From Pararhodobacter sp. (GTDB lineage Bacteria; Pseudomonadota; Alphaproteobacteria; Rhodobacterales; Rhodobacteraceae): a stretch of 64,000 nucleotides of DNA. The stretch covers positions 1-64,000 of the forward strand of contig JAFIEK010000021.1 in the NCBI GenBank assembly GCA_020832545.1, in the 5' to 3' direction. The notes beneath the pieces were generated by a model that was not told the origin of the DNA, did no database searches, and saw only the letters and a list, made by a program, of their open reading frames with translations. Shown here piece by piece: positions 33,655 to 42,512 of the stretch. The position numbers were made by a program, and so were the translations under genes. Position 1 is the stretch's first letter. Every line of letters begins with the position of its first letter.

Positions 33655-34511
33655 ACTGTCCTCAGTCGTGGATTGATGACCTGCTCATATGCGCGGCCGA
33701 TGAAATAGACTGCCGACACCAAAACCATGATGGCGATGCCAGGCGGCACCACCCACCAGGGCGCGCGGTACATGACCTGGCTTGCGTAAGCGTCGTAAAG
33801 GATTGAGCCCCAGCTGATCACGTTCGGGTCGCCGAAGCCCAGAAAGCCGATGCTCGCCTCGGTAATGATCGCCCAAGCCAGTGCGAAGGCGGTGCTGACC
33901 AGCGCCAGCGGCAGGACGTTCGGCGCTATCTCCCGAAACAGGATCGCCCAGTCGCTGGCGCCGGTGGTGCGCGCGGCGGCGACGAAAGGCATCTCGCGCA
34001 GGGACAGGACCTGGGCGCGGATCACCCGTGCGGTCGAGCGCCACATGACGATGGTCATGGCAAAGATAATCGTCCAGATGCTGCGCCCGGACATGGCCAG
34101 GACGACGATGATGAAGGGCAGGAAGGGCAGGCCGAGAAATATGTCGGTGATCCGCATCAGGATCGCGTCGGTTCGGCCGCCGAAATAGCCCGCGATCAAC
34201 CCAATGTTGAGCCCGATAAGCACGGTCCCAATTGCTGTCATGCCGCCGACCAGAAAGGCAGGTCGCGCGCCGTAAAGTAGCTGGCTGGCGATATCGCGGC
34301 CCATCAGCGTCGTGCCCAGCCAGTGCTGAGCCGACGGACCGGACAAGCGTATCAGGCGGCCGTCCGCGCCATAGTTTCGCACCATGGGGTCGAAAGGCGC
34401 AATCCAGGGGCCGAACATGGCGAGCACCGCGAAGACGCCCAGCACGAGCAGCGCAATCCGCCCTGAAGGGATGTCCCAGACCGCCGCAAGAAAGGATCTT
34501 AGCATGCGCAT
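33651..34511 (-). CDS. Peptide-type ABC transporter permease, DppC-like
   Basis: An inner-membrane permease with an N-terminal membrane segment ([24 protein letters not shown]), the DppC-specific [21 protein letters not shown] block, and an EAA loop [24 protein letters not shown] near residue 175. ATG 34511 is chosen because AGGTGAG lies five bases before it and the dppB-like stop is just upstream. ATG 34505 is also possible. It overlaps the ATPase gene by four bases. Confidence 0.9.
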   Translation of the reverse strand: MRMLRSFLAAVWDIPSGRIALLVLGVFAVLAMFGPWIAPFDPMVRNYGADGRLIRLSGPSAQHWLGTTLMGRDIASQLLYGARPAFLVGGMTAIGTVLIGLNIGLIAGYFGGRTDAILMRITDIFLGLPFLPFIIVVLAMSGRSIWTIIFAMTIVMWRSTARVIRAQVLSLREMPFVAAARTTGASDWAILFREIAPNVLPLALVSTAFALAWAIITEASIGFLGFGDPNVISWGSILYDAYASQVMYRAPWWVVPPGIAIMVLVSAVYFIGRAYEQVINPRLRTV

Positions 34512-34515
34512 TTTC

Positions 34516-35487
34516 TCACCTGTAAACGATGCGGGGATCGAGCAGGCCGTATAGAAGATCGGCCACGAAGGTACCAAGGATCGTCAAAACCGCGATCAGC
34601 AGGAATGCGGCCTGCACCACCGGATAGTCCGATCGCGTGATCCCCTCGATCATCAGGAGTCCTAGGCCGGGCCAACTGAAGACCGTCTCGATCACAACAG
34701 AGCCAGCCACCGACCACCCTAGGATCATCGGCATCGTCGTAGCCAGCGGCAGAAGCGAGTTGCGCATGGCATGCCTGTAAAGCACCCGACTTTCGCGCAG
34801 CCCCTTCATCCGGGCGAGTTCGACATAGTCTTCGCCAATGGTACTGAGCATCGTCGAACGCATCAGGAGCAGCGGAAAGCAGAGGTTGTAGAGCGTGTTG
34901 ACGAAGAACGGGAGTGCCAGATGGTGCAAGAAATCGAGTGTCAGATACATCCGCCATGACGGATCCGGGAAACGGCCCGGGGTGACGATATGGCCGGTAG
35001 GGAACCAGTTTAGCCAGATCGAGAATACGAGGATCGCCAACATTCCCAGCCAGAAAACCGGCGCCGATTGCAGTGCGGTCGCGGCCAGCACCACGTTGCC
35101 TTCGACGCGCCCGCCGCGATACCAGGCCAGCAGCGCGCCGCCAAACGCACCGATCATATAGGCCGCGATCATCGATGGAAGGATCAGCAACAGCGTATTC
35201 ACCAACCGCAGCTCGATCTGTTCCCAGACCGGCCGCGAGGTGCGGAACGACAGGCCGAAATCGAACTGCGCCAGATTGACAAGATAGACAAGATACTGCT
35301 CGATCAGCGGCCGGTCGAGGCCGAAGCGCGCGCGCATCGCCTCGCGCGCCTCGGCATCCAGCGCCGGGCTGATCACCGTCGCCGTTGGGTCGCCCGGCAG
35401 CAGGCGAAAGAGGAAGAACATCAGCGTGATCATCGCGAAAAGCGTGATTGCCATGTGGAAAAACCGGCGCAGGATATAGCGTCCCAT
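34516..35487 (-). CDS. Peptide-type ABC transporter permease, DppB-like
   Basis: A 323-residue permease starting MGRYILRRFFHMAITLFAMITLMFFLFRLLPGDP, the typical first membrane segment and motif of DppB/OppB. The EAA loop is DYVELARMKGLRESRVLYRHAMRN, and the C-terminus ends ADLLYGLLDPRIVYR. GGAGGAG lies directly before the ATG, and its start shares one base with the stop of the second ATPase gene (TGATG), so translation is coupled. Confidence 0.92.
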   Translation of the reverse strand: MGRYILRRFFHMAITLFAMITLMFFLFRLLPGDPTATVISPALDAEAREAMRARFGLDRPLIEQYLVYLVNLAQFDFGLSFRTSRPVWEQIELRLVNTLLLILPSMIAAYMIGAFGGALLAWYRGGRVEGNVVLAATALQSAPVFWLGMLAILVFSIWLNWFPTGHIVTPGRFPDPSWRMYLTLDFLHHLALPFFVNTLYNLCFPLLLMRSTMLSTIGEDYVELARMKGLRESRVLYRHAMRNSLLPLATTMPMILGWSVAGSVVIETVFSWPGLGLLMIEGITRSDYPVVQAAFLLIAVLTILGTFVADLLYGLLDPRIVYR

Positions 35488-36476
35488 CACTCCTCCTCGC
35501 GCGCTGGAAGCGGGTTGATGCAGGCGGCGCTGTGCACCGCTTCCGCGCTCAGGGCAGGGTCGCTCGCGGCGCAGGCTCGCAGCGCGCGCGGGCAGCGCGG
35601 CGCGAAGCGGCAACCCGGGGGCAACGCGCTCGCGTCGGGGATGGCACCGTGAATCGCGGGTGCGGCGCGCTTCGCCCCTGGCTCGGGGTTCGGAATGGCA
35701 GAGACCAGCGCTGCAGTATAGGGGTGGCGCGGCGCCGTCAGCACCTGCTGGGTCGGTCCAATCTCGACGATGCGGCCCAAATACATGATCGCCAGCCGAT
35801 CGCAAACCGCTCCGACCGTCGCTAAGTCGTGCGTTATGTAGAGAAGTGCGATGCCACGCTCGCGCACGAGCCGACGAAGCAACCGGATGATGCCCCATTT
35901 GATCGACACGTCCAGCATCGAAATCGGCTCATCTGCAACCAGCACTTCGGGCTCCAGCACGATGGCGCGCGCGATGCAGACACGCTGGCGCTGCCCACCC
36001 GAGATCTGGTGCGGAAACTTGTGCAGATACTGCTCGACCGGCGACAGCCCCGCCTGTTCCAGCGCCGCGATGACGCGCGCCTGCATCGCCGCTCCGCGCT
36101 GTACGCCCTGGTAGATCAGTGGCCGCGCCACGATCTCACCGATAGTGTGCTGCGGGTTGAGCGAGCCATAAGGGTCCTGAAAGATCATCTGCACGCGGCG
36201 GTGAAAAGCGCGCCGGTCCGTTCGACGTAGCGCCTGCGCATCGGTGCCCCCGAAGCGGACGCTCCCGGCCCCCGGTTCCTCCAGCCCCACAAGCAACCGA
36301 CCCATTGTCGACTTGCCGCAGCCGGACTCGCCCACCAGCCCAAGCACCTCGCCCGCCTGCAATGTAAAGCTGACGCCATCGACCGCGCGCAGCACCTGGT
36401 CGCGGCGCGCGTCGAAAATGGCGCGCAGCCCGCTGGCAAGCTGGTAATGCTTGGCAAGATTCTCCACCGCAATCAT
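35487..36476 (-). CDS. Peptide-type ABC transporter ATPase, DppF/OppF-like
   Basis: The second ATPase has Walker [13 protein letters not shown]-loop MIFQDPYGSLNPQHTIGEI, signature ISGGQRQRVCIARAI, Walker B VLVADEPISMLD, H-loop ITHDLATV and the C-terminal Cys-containing peptide-transporter domain (PGCRFAPRCPRALRAC). The start is uncertain. ATG 36476 begins MIAVENLAKHYQLASG, the expected N-terminus, but has no good ribosome site; an in-frame ATG at 36551 would add 25 residues and place the start close to the divergent operator. It is the first gene of the minus-strand operon. Confidence 0.88.
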   Translation of the reverse strand: MIAVENLAKHYQLASGLRAIFDARRDQVLRAVDGVSFTLQAGEVLGLVGESGCGKSTMGRLLVGLEEPGAGSVRFGGTDAQALRRTDRRAFHRRVQMIFQDPYGSLNPQHTIGEIVARPLIYQGVQRGAAMQARVIAALEQAGLSPVEQYLHKFPHQISGGQRQRVCIARAIVLEPEVLVADEPISMLDVSIKWGIIRLLRRLVRERGIALLYITHDLATVGAVCDRLAIMYLGRIVEIGPTQQVLTAPRHPYTAALVSAIPNPEPGAKRAAPAIHGAIPDASALPPGCRFAPRCPRALRACAASDPALSAEAVHSAACINPLPAREEE

Positions 36477-36570
36477 GTCGGCATCGCATCGGCTATGGCG
36501 TTCATCGGCTTCATGCGCCGGATAATGGGTCGATCGCGACGCATTGTACATTGCCGTTCTGTGTGCCTAT

Positions 36571-36588
36571 CATTCCGATACAGAATGA
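36571..36588. promoter_or_regulatory. Interrupted palindrome CATTCCGA-N4-GAATGA in the LysR / ABC divergent promoter
   Basis: It lies 16 bases before the LysR gene and about 95 bases before the preferred start of the ATPase gene. The arms TCATTC / GAATGA form a perfect inverted repeat with T-N11-A character, as bound by LysR proteins. It matches the box at 30370-30387 at all 14 non-central positions. Confidence 0.75.
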
Positions 36589-36603
36589 CCGAGGATCGAT
36601 TCC

Positions 36604-37533
36604 ATGCGCCGAACACTTCCTTCGACTCGCGACCTGTGCTGTTTCGAGGCAGTCGTGCGCAACGGCTCGGTTACTCGTGCGGCGCAGGAGCTCAACATGA
36701 CGCAAAGCGCCGTCAGTCGCCGCGTCTCGTTTCTGGAGGGGATGTTGGGTCAGAAACTGTTCATCCGCGAAAGACAGAAGGTGATCCCGACGTTGGCGGC
36801 GCAGGAGTATGCAGAGAACCTGCACCAGTTGATCAATGGTATCGAGGTGGCGACAACGCGAATTCTGACGCATGGCCGCAAAGGCGGCGCGCTGGTTCTG
36901 GCCTGTCTGCCGACCTTTGGTTCGCGATGGTTGGTGCCACGACTGAACGGGTTTCTGGACAGCAACCCGGGCATCGACATCAACCTCGTCTCCAAGATCT
37001 CGCGCTTTTCCTTTGAGGGCGAGGGCCCGCACGCAGCGATCTATTTCGGTGCCGGCGACTGGCCCGGCGCCGAGATGCGCTACTTGATGGACGAAACGGT
37101 GGTGCCGGTGGCAGCCCCCTCGCTCATCGGCTCCCGACCGCTAGCCGACGCGACCGGGCTGGCAAACATGACGCTGATCCAGCACACGACGCGGCCGACG
37201 CTCTGGCGCGACTGGCTGGATTTCGCGGGCGTGCCCTCGGTCAATGGGACCGTCGGGCCGAAATTCGAATATTACGCCCTGGTGATTGAGGCGGCGGTGG
37301 CCGGGATCGGTGTTGCGCTCCTGCCTGAGTTCCTTGTCCGGCGCGAATTGAAAAGTGGGCTCCTGCTGCGTGCCGTTGAACTCCCGATGCGTTGCCATGA
37401 GGCGTATTACTACGTATTTCCGCGCAAGTTCGCCGAAAACCCAAATGTTGCCTGCTTTGGTACGTGGCTGAAACACGAAATCGACACGTTCGTCAAACTT
37501 GGCGATCCTGCCGCCGTCGATTCAGGCTCATAA
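36604..37533 (+). CDS. LysR-family regulator of the peptide-ABC locus
   Basis: The 309-residue protein begins RTLPSTRDLCCFEAVVRNGSVTRAAQELNMTQSAVSRRVSFLE (winged helix-turn-helix) and has a GcvA-like effector domain (ALVLACLPTFGSRWLVPRL, VAAPSLI, EAAVAGIGVALLPEFLV). It diverges from the ATPase/permease operon. The shared box beside it and before the distant binding-protein gene argues that it controls both transcription units. The ligand is presumably the transported compound or a product of it. Confidence 0.9.
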   Translation: MRRTLPSTRDLCCFEAVVRNGSVTRAAQELNMTQSAVSRRVSFLEGMLGQKLFIRERQKVIPTLAAQEYAENLHQLINGIEVATTRILTHGRKGGALVLACLPTFGSRWLVPRLNGFLDSNPGIDINLVSKISRFSFEGEGPHAAIYFGAGDWPGAEMRYLMDETVVPVAAPSLIGSRPLADATGLANMTLIQHTTRPTLWRDWLDFAGVPSVNGTVGPKFEYYALVIEAAVAGIGVALLPEFLVRRELKSGLLLRAVELPMRCHEAYYYVFPRKFAENPNVACFGTWLKHEIDTFVKLGDPAAVDSGS

Positions 37534-37617
37534 CGGGCTGATCTGTCTAAAACAGGTTTGATCAAAGGCGTTCGTGAAGTGCCGATATGAGATCGTAACT
37601 TGTCGGCCCGGGCTCGG

Positions 37618-37787
37618 CATTTGGTGGATCGGGCTTAGGATGAATCTGTCTGGATCGGATGCCCAGATCTTGCAGATGTATTCGTAGGGCGTGCGGCCGC
37701 CGAGCGTCTTTAGTCTACGCGCAAGATTATCGGCCGCCATGAAGTCAGTGAGATGCGCCCGGCGTTAGTTGTGGTTGTCCCTGCAGA
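37618..37787 (-). pseudogene. IS481-family transposase C-terminal fragment
   Basis: The minus-strand reading RRAHLTDFMAADNLARRLKTLGGRTPYEYICKIW, then SDPDRFILSPIHQMP, is the last ~50 residues of an IS481 transposase (NFARRLKTLxGLTPYE..., NPIHQMPG). TAA interrupts the frame just before RRAHL. The body of the transposase is absent. Confidence 0.7.
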
Positions 37788-37904
37788 ACCTATACAACCC
37801 GGGCTGGTTTCGACAATTCGGACCGATCTGAACCCCGAAAACTGGACCGTTTGAAGCTGGAGTTTTCCGCTACGCTTTCCCGGCTGGGAGAGGAGTGGAA
37901 TCGT

Positions 37905-38741
37905 ATGAAGGCGAGCAAGTTTTCGGACGCGCAGAAGGCGTTCATCCTGAAGCAAGGCGGGGATCAGCCAAGCGACCTACTTTGCCTGGAAGAAGAAATA
38001 CGCCGGGCTCTTGGCCGACGAGATGCGGCGGCTCAAGCAGCTCGAGGACGAGAACGCCCGCCTGAAGAAGATCGTGGCCGACCTGACCTTGGACAGGGAG
38101 ATGCTGCAGGACGTCATCCGCCGAAAGCTCTGAAGCCTAGTCGCAAGCGCGAACTGGTTCGCGGGATGTGCAGCGACTGGGCGGTATCGATCCGGACGGC
38201 CTGTGGGGCCATCGGGTTCGACCGGTCCTCGTTCCACTACAAGTCCCGCCGCACCGATCAGGCTGCCGTGGCGAAGCGGATCCGTGAGATCTGCGAGACG
38301 CGTGTCCGGTATGGCTACCGACGCGTTCACGTCCTGCTGGACCGCGAAGGCTGGGGCATCAACATCAAGAAGGTCTATCGCATTTACAAGGAGTTGGGGA
38401 TGCAGCTACGCAACAAGACACCCAAGCGCCGGGTCAAGGCCAAACTGCGGGACGTTCGCGCAGAGGCAGTTGGTCCCAATGACGTCTGGGCGATGGACTT
38501 CGTACATGACCAACTGGCGACAGGTAAGAAGTTGCGGGTCCTCACGGTGGTCGACACCTTCTCCCGCTACGTTCCCGTTCTGGACGTGCGCCACAGCTAC
38601 CGCGGCGAGGATGTGGTCGCGACGCTTGATCGCGTGTGCCAAAAGATTGGCTATCCGAAGACGATCCGGGTCGATCAGGGAACAGAGTTCGTGTCGCGCG
38701 ACATGGACCTCTGGGCCTGCGCGCGCCCGCGCCGTTTTTAA
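37905..38741 (+). pseudogene. IS3-family (IS407-group) orfAB, internally deleted and truncated
   Basis: OrfA starts MKASKFSDAQKAFILKQG at 37905. It lacks about 40 bases encoding the middle of its helix-turn-helix, then continues in another frame with QATYFAWKKKYAGLLADEM through RLKKIVADLTLDREMLQDV to TGA 38131-38133. OrfB reads ELVRGMCSDWAVSIRTACGAIGF, YGYRRVHVLLDREGWGI and the DDE region NDVWAMDFVHDQL...VVDTFSRYVPVLDV, IRVDQGTEFVSRDMDLWA. It ends near 38724, where another IS3 fragment begins on the opposite strand. The missing C-terminus corresponds to the piece seen at 207-371. Confidence 0.88.
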
Positions 38742-38996
38742 AAACTCGATCTCGAGCGCCTGGCGGCCGACAAGCCTTTCGAGCGCCGCGATCCGCGTTT
38801 CGTATTCTGGAAGCAATTCCTCTTCGATGGCGTCATCGTCGAACTCGCCGCGCTCATACTTGTCGATCCAGATCGGGATCAGCGTGCGGCAGATGTCGTG
38901 CTTCTGGCTGAGCGCGCGCATCGACTCGCCGTTGAAATAGGCTTCGGCGACTTCGCGTTTCTTGGACGTGCTGTGACGACGGTGCTTCTTGGTCAT
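38725..38996 (-). pseudogene. IS3-family OrfA fragment of a different subgroup
   Basis: From ATG 38996 the minus strand reads MTKKHRRHSTSKKREVAEAY, FNGESMRALSQKHDICRTLI, then WIDKYERGEFDDDAIEEEL and RIAALERLVGRQALEIEFLK. This is an OrfA with helix-turn-helix and leucine-rich coiled coil, common in Alphaproteobacteria. After EFLK it is cut off by the IS3 element above. No OrfB partner remains. Confidence 0.8.
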
Positions 38997-39000
38997 GCGG

Positions 39001-39266
39001 TTCCGCTTAAAAGAACCACAACCAGTCAATATCATCAGCTCAAACTGTCCAGCCCGAGGGGCGCACTCCATCCGTGGCCAACTTTTGCACTGCCGTTCTC
39101 ACAAGGACAGTTTTCAGGTTTGCGGCTGTATGGACGACATCGGCAACACCCGCATGGGAAAACGCCGACGGATGCGATGGTCCCCCAAAGGCGCTCACCG
39201 AGTCGCAGTTACAAGAGCAGCCGTGCTCGACGATAGGCTCTCAGTCTCATCCCTCGAGATAGCAGC
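39001..39266. other. Insertion-scar spacer with a possible transposase tail
   Basis: The frame from 39153 (GKRRRMRWSPKGAHRVAVTRAAVLDDRL) resembles the MRWSPxGAH C-terminal motif of a transposase group I cannot name with certainty. It ends at 39268-39270. The rest of the segment has no recognised content and is probably the terminal sequence of lost elements. Confidence 0.35.
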
Positions 39267-39695
39267 ATGACCACCAAGTTTTACCCACTCCCCCCGGCGC
39301 GTGCCGTTTTGCCGGTCATGGCCGCGCAGGGTGGGGGCTGCATGCTGTGCATCGCATCAGATGCAGGCAAACTGGCCACGCCCGGCGAAGTGGCCATCGG
39401 CACGGCCATGGCCGGGATCATCATGTTCTGCCGCGCGATGGCGTATGAAGCCAAGCGTGACGGCATCCGCGTCAACTGCCTGACGCCCTCCATTGTCGAG
39501 GGCACACCTCTGCACGAGCGCTTGATGGATGACCCGTTCGCGGGCAAGCTTTTTGGCAAGGCCAAGGCGATGGCGCATCTGGGGGTCGTTACGCCAGAGG
39601 ATCTGGCGGCCATGGCGGTCTTTCTGGCCAGCCCGCAGGCCGCGCGGGTGATCGGGCAGACCATATCCGTGACGGGTGGCATTTCCGCCATCTGA
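39267..39695 (+). pseudogene. Short-chain dehydrogenase/reductase, 5'-truncated
   Basis: The frame joins a typical SDR at its beta-5 region (RAVLPVMAAQGGGCMLCIAS) and runs to a normal end (LVxPED-like VVTPEDLAAMAVFLAS, IGQTISVTGGISAI). The N-terminal Rossmann half with the Gly-rich NAD(P) motif is missing; it was lost at the transposase scar immediately upstream. The YxxxK catalytic position reads IGTAM, so the active-site Tyr and Lys are absent even in the retained half. It is followed 24 bases later by the acyl-CoA dehydrogenase gene and was probably once the first gene, or an early gene, of that operon. Confidence 0.75.
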
Positions 39696-39719
39696 AGGCA
39701 TTCGGCAAAAGGGGGAACC

Positions 39720-40892
39720 ATGCCGCAATCAGGTTTTGACACGCTGGGGGACAGCGCGCTTTTCTGCACCGACGAGCATCGTGCGCTGCGCACCCAGTTG
39801 CGCCGCTTTGTCGAAAACGAGATCAAGCCGCAGGCGCAAGCCTGGGAAGAGGCCGGTTTCGTGCCGCGCGATGTGCTGCGGCAGATGGGCGCGCTGGGGT
39901 TCTTTGGCATCCGCTACCCTGATGAGCTGGGCGGCAGCGGCATGGACCAGATGGCCAGCGTCATTCTGGCCGAGGAACTGGGGCGCTCCACCTTTGCTGG
40001 CGTGGCGATCACGGTGCTGGTGCATACCGACATGGCCTCGGTTCATATCTACAACGCCGGGACCGAGGCACAGAAACGCCACTGGATGCCGCGTATGATC
40101 ACCGGTGAGGTGATCTGCGCTGTCGCGGTGACCGAGCCCGGCGCGGGGTCGGATGTAAAGGGCATCCGCACCACGGCGCGGCGCAGCGGCGACAAATTCA
40201 TCCTGAACGGCACCAAGATGTTCATCACCAATGGCGTTCTTGGCGATGTTTATTGTGTGGCCGCGCGCACCGATGGCGCGCCGGGCTCCAGCGGCGGGGT
40301 GACAATGTTCATCGTCGAAAAGGGCACGCCGGGGTTCTCGGTCTCGCGCGCGCTGGACAAACACGGCTGGCGCAGTTCCGACACGGCCGAGTTGTCGCTG
40401 GTCGATTGCGCCGTGCCCGCCGAGAACGTGCTGGGGCAGGAGGGGCGCGGGTTTTACGAGATCATGAAGAATTTCCAGAACGAACGGCTGGTTCTGGGCG
40501 CGATGACGATGGGCGAGGCGCAGGCGGCGCTGGAACTGACGCTGGACTATCTGCGCGAGCGACAGGCATTTGGTGCGCCGCTGTGGCAAAAACAGGCCAT
40601 TCGCCAACGAATTTCAATGCTGGCCGCGCGGGTCGAGGCCGCGCGCGCGCTGATCTATGCCACCGCCTTGCGACTGTCGAATGGCGAAGATCAGGTGCGC
40701 GAGGTCTCGATGATCAAGGCGCTGTGCGGCGAGTTGGTGAATGAGGTCATGTATGATTGCGTGCAGTTCCATGGTGGCATGGGTTTCATGCGCGAAAGCA
40801 CCATCGAACGCATGGCGCGGGATGCGCGTGTGCAGGCCATTGGCGGCGGCGCGACCGAGGTGATGCTGGAAGAAGTGGCCAAGCGGTTATGA
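39720..40892 (+). CDS. Acyl-CoA dehydrogenase
   Basis: A 390-residue FAD enzyme introducing a 2,3-double bond into an acyl-CoA. Family signatures are present: AVTEPGAGSDVKGIRTTARR (first ACAD motif), ILNGTKMFITNG, and the C-terminal FHGGMGFMRESTIERMARDAR. The terminal motif is IGGGATEVM, with Gly where medium-chain enzymes have the catalytic Glu of EGT. This is usual in the isovaleryl/long-chain branch, where the base lies on another helix. It overlaps the lyase gene by four bases. Neighbours suggest a branched or dicarboxylic acyl-CoA as substrate. Confidence 0.92.
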   Translation: MPQSGFDTLGDSALFCTDEHRALRTQLRRFVENEIKPQAQAWEEAGFVPRDVLRQMGALGFFGIRYPDELGGSGMDQMASVILAEELGRSTFAGVAITVLVHTDMASVHIYNAGTEAQKRHWMPRMITGEVICAVAVTEPGAGSDVKGIRTTARRSGDKFILNGTKMFITNGVLGDVYCVAARTDGAPGSSGGVTMFIVEKGTPGFSVSRALDKHGWRSSDTAELSLVDCAVPAENVLGQEGRGFYEIMKNFQNERLVLGAMTMGEAQAALELTLDYLRERQAFGAPLWQKQAIRQRISMLAARVEAARALIYATALRLSNGEDQVREVSMIKALCGELVNEVMYDCVQFHGGMGFMRESTIERMARDARVQAIGGGATEVMLEEVAKRL

Positions 40893-41746
40893 GCGCCGTG
40901 TCATGGCTGTTCGTTCCCGGAAATGACGCACGCAAGATGGATCGTGCCGCGCAATCGGGGGCTGATGCGCTGATCCTGGATCTGGAAGATGCCGTGGCGC
41001 CTGAGGACAAGGCGCAGGCGCGGGCATTGGTGACTGAAGCGCTGCGCAACCCGGCACCGGTGCCGCGCTGGGTGCGCATCAACGCGCTTGGCACGGGGCT
41101 GGCCGAGGCTGATCTGGCCGCTGTCCTGCCCGCCGGGCCTGCCGGGATCATGCTGCCCAAATGCGAGGGGCCGGAAGATCTGGACCGTCTTGCGGAACTG
41201 ATGGGCGGGCAGGGGCGGGCATTGCCGGTGGTGGCGATCGCAACCGAGACCGTGCGCGCCCTACGCCAGTTGATGCGCCGCGACTGGTCGCACCCGTTGT
41301 TGCACGCGCTCGCTTGGGGCGGCGAAGACCTTGCCGCCGATCTGGGTGCCATACGCAACCGGGGCAGCGACGGCCGCTATCTGGGGCCGTTCTCGCTGGC
41401 CCGTGACACGGCGCTTTTGGCCGCGCATGAGGCCGGGGTTGAGGTGCTGGATGCCGTGTTCACCGATTTCCGCGATGCCGAGGGACTGCGTGCCGAGGCA
41501 GAGGACGCCGCCGCGCTGGGGTTCACCGGGAAAATGGCGATCCACCCCGCGCAGATCCCGGTCATTCAGAAAGCCTTCACGCCAGATCCGGCGCGCGTGG
41601 ACTGGGCGTACCGCGTGATCAGCGCGATGGAGGGCGGCGGTGTTGCACAACTTGACGGCATCATGCTGGATCGCCCGCATCTGCGTCAGGCCCGGCGCAT
41701 TCTGGCGCGGGCCGCGCACCCGAATGAAACCAATGTCAGTGGTTGA
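40889..41746 (+). CDS. HpcH/HpaI-type (CitE-like) CoA-ester lyase
   Basis: The 285-residue protein is a CitE-fold enzyme: VSWLFVPGNDARKMDRAAQSG, ADALILDLEDAVAPEDK (Mg-binding Glu/Asp), PKCEGPEDLDRL, LAWGGEDLAADLG and GFTGKMAIHPAQIPVI. Relatives cleave malyl-CoA, citramalyl-CoA or similar 3-hydroxy-acyl-CoAs, or hydrolyse malyl-CoA. ATG 40889 overlaps the acyl-CoA dehydrogenase stop (ATGA), so a much longer upstream frame is rejected. Together with the dehydrogenase and CoA-transferase it suggests a route resembling itaconate or methylsuccinate degradation. Confidence 0.9.
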   Translation: MSAVSWLFVPGNDARKMDRAAQSGADALILDLEDAVAPEDKAQARALVTEALRNPAPVPRWVRINALGTGLAEADLAAVLPAGPAGIMLPKCEGPEDLDRLAELMGGQGRALPVVAIATETVRALRQLMRRDWSHPLLHALAWGGEDLAADLGAIRNRGSDGRYLGPFSLARDTALLAAHEAGVEVLDAVFTDFRDAEGLRAEAEDAAALGFTGKMAIHPAQIPVIQKAFTPDPARVDWAYRVISAMEGGGVAQLDGIMLDRPHLRQARRILARAAHPNETNVSG

Positions 41747-41861
41747 GATCGGTCACTCGGTGTGGGCTGCTCCATTCTCGGTCGCCTGGCCCACCCCAGG
41801 ACCCGGTCGGAATTGATGGCATCAGGATGTAGGGACCTGTGTGCTACAGGAGGGGCGGTGC

Positions 41862-42233
41862 CTAATTCCGCGTGCGCGCCGTCGCGGTGGCGCTGCCGTC
41901 TTGCAGCCGTCTGACAATCTCGGCAGCCTCGACGGCGCTGTACTGGCTGGTGATCAGGATACGCCCGTCGGGGATCGGCACCCGGATCATTGCCGATACA
42001 GCAAGCCTGCCGTCGATCAGTATGTCCAGGGTGCGGGCGACATTCTCACGGGTCAGCGCATGGAATGCGTCCCGGCCCGCCTTGTCCAGTTCGATGTGGA
42101 TCTCGTTGATGCCGTTGCCGTCAACCTGTGTCCGGGCAGTGGCGATGCCAAGCGCCAGCGGCTCTGCCTGTCCCGCGACGGGGGACAGGGCCATACCGAG
42201 CACTCCAAGGATAAGGGCGACGCGCAATATCAT
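41862..42233 (-). CDS. Stand-alone SecD P1-head-like periplasmic protein
   Basis: The 123-residue protein has a signal peptide (MILRVALILGVLGMALSPVAGQA-EP). Its mature region, EIHIELDKAGRDAFHALTRENVARTLDILIDGRL, then AVSAMIRVPIPDGRILIT and SAVEAAEIVRRLQDG, closely follows the head subdomain of SecD's large periplasmic domain (LTxxNVGxxLAIxLDGxV...). No SecD membrane segments are present. Free-standing copies of this domain have no known function. It is transcribed against the surrounding catabolic genes and may have been inserted between the lyase gene and the LysR gene. Confidence 0.72.
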   Translation of the reverse strand: MILRVALILGVLGMALSPVAGQAEPLALGIATARTQVDGNGINEIHIELDKAGRDAFHALTRENVARTLDILIDGRLAVSAMIRVPIPDGRILITSQYSAVEAAEIVRRLQDGSATATARTRN

Positions 42234-42512
42234 GGCCAGATGTCACACCTGTCAGAGGTTTAGAAATAGTTAACTTCACGCAGACGACCGCACAACGCAA
42301 ACCAAAGGTGAAGGTAATGCTGATGTCGCCCCTTGCCAACACAGACGCGCAGCTGTGAAGGGACGCGCTGCAAATTCTGCCGCAGTAGCGCGACAGGAAA
42401 CGGGCCGGTCAATCCCGGCAACACTGTTCAAACTGCCTGCAAGCTGCCTGCCGACAGCGAATTGGTGGCGATTGCGCAGTGTTGGTCCCAATGCCCGGTC
42501 AAGGATCTCAGG
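42234..42512. other. Intergenic region upstream of the SecD-head gene
   Basis: About 280 bases without a supported gene. It should contain the promoter for the SecD-head gene (minus strand). No convincing palindrome or hairpin was seen. Confidence 0.3.

Noticed and set aside
40757-40888. Longer N-terminus for the CitE-like lyase
   Set aside because: These codons are out-of-frame translation of the acyl-CoA dehydrogenase; the true ATG at 40889 overlaps its stop and starts a normal CitE sequence.
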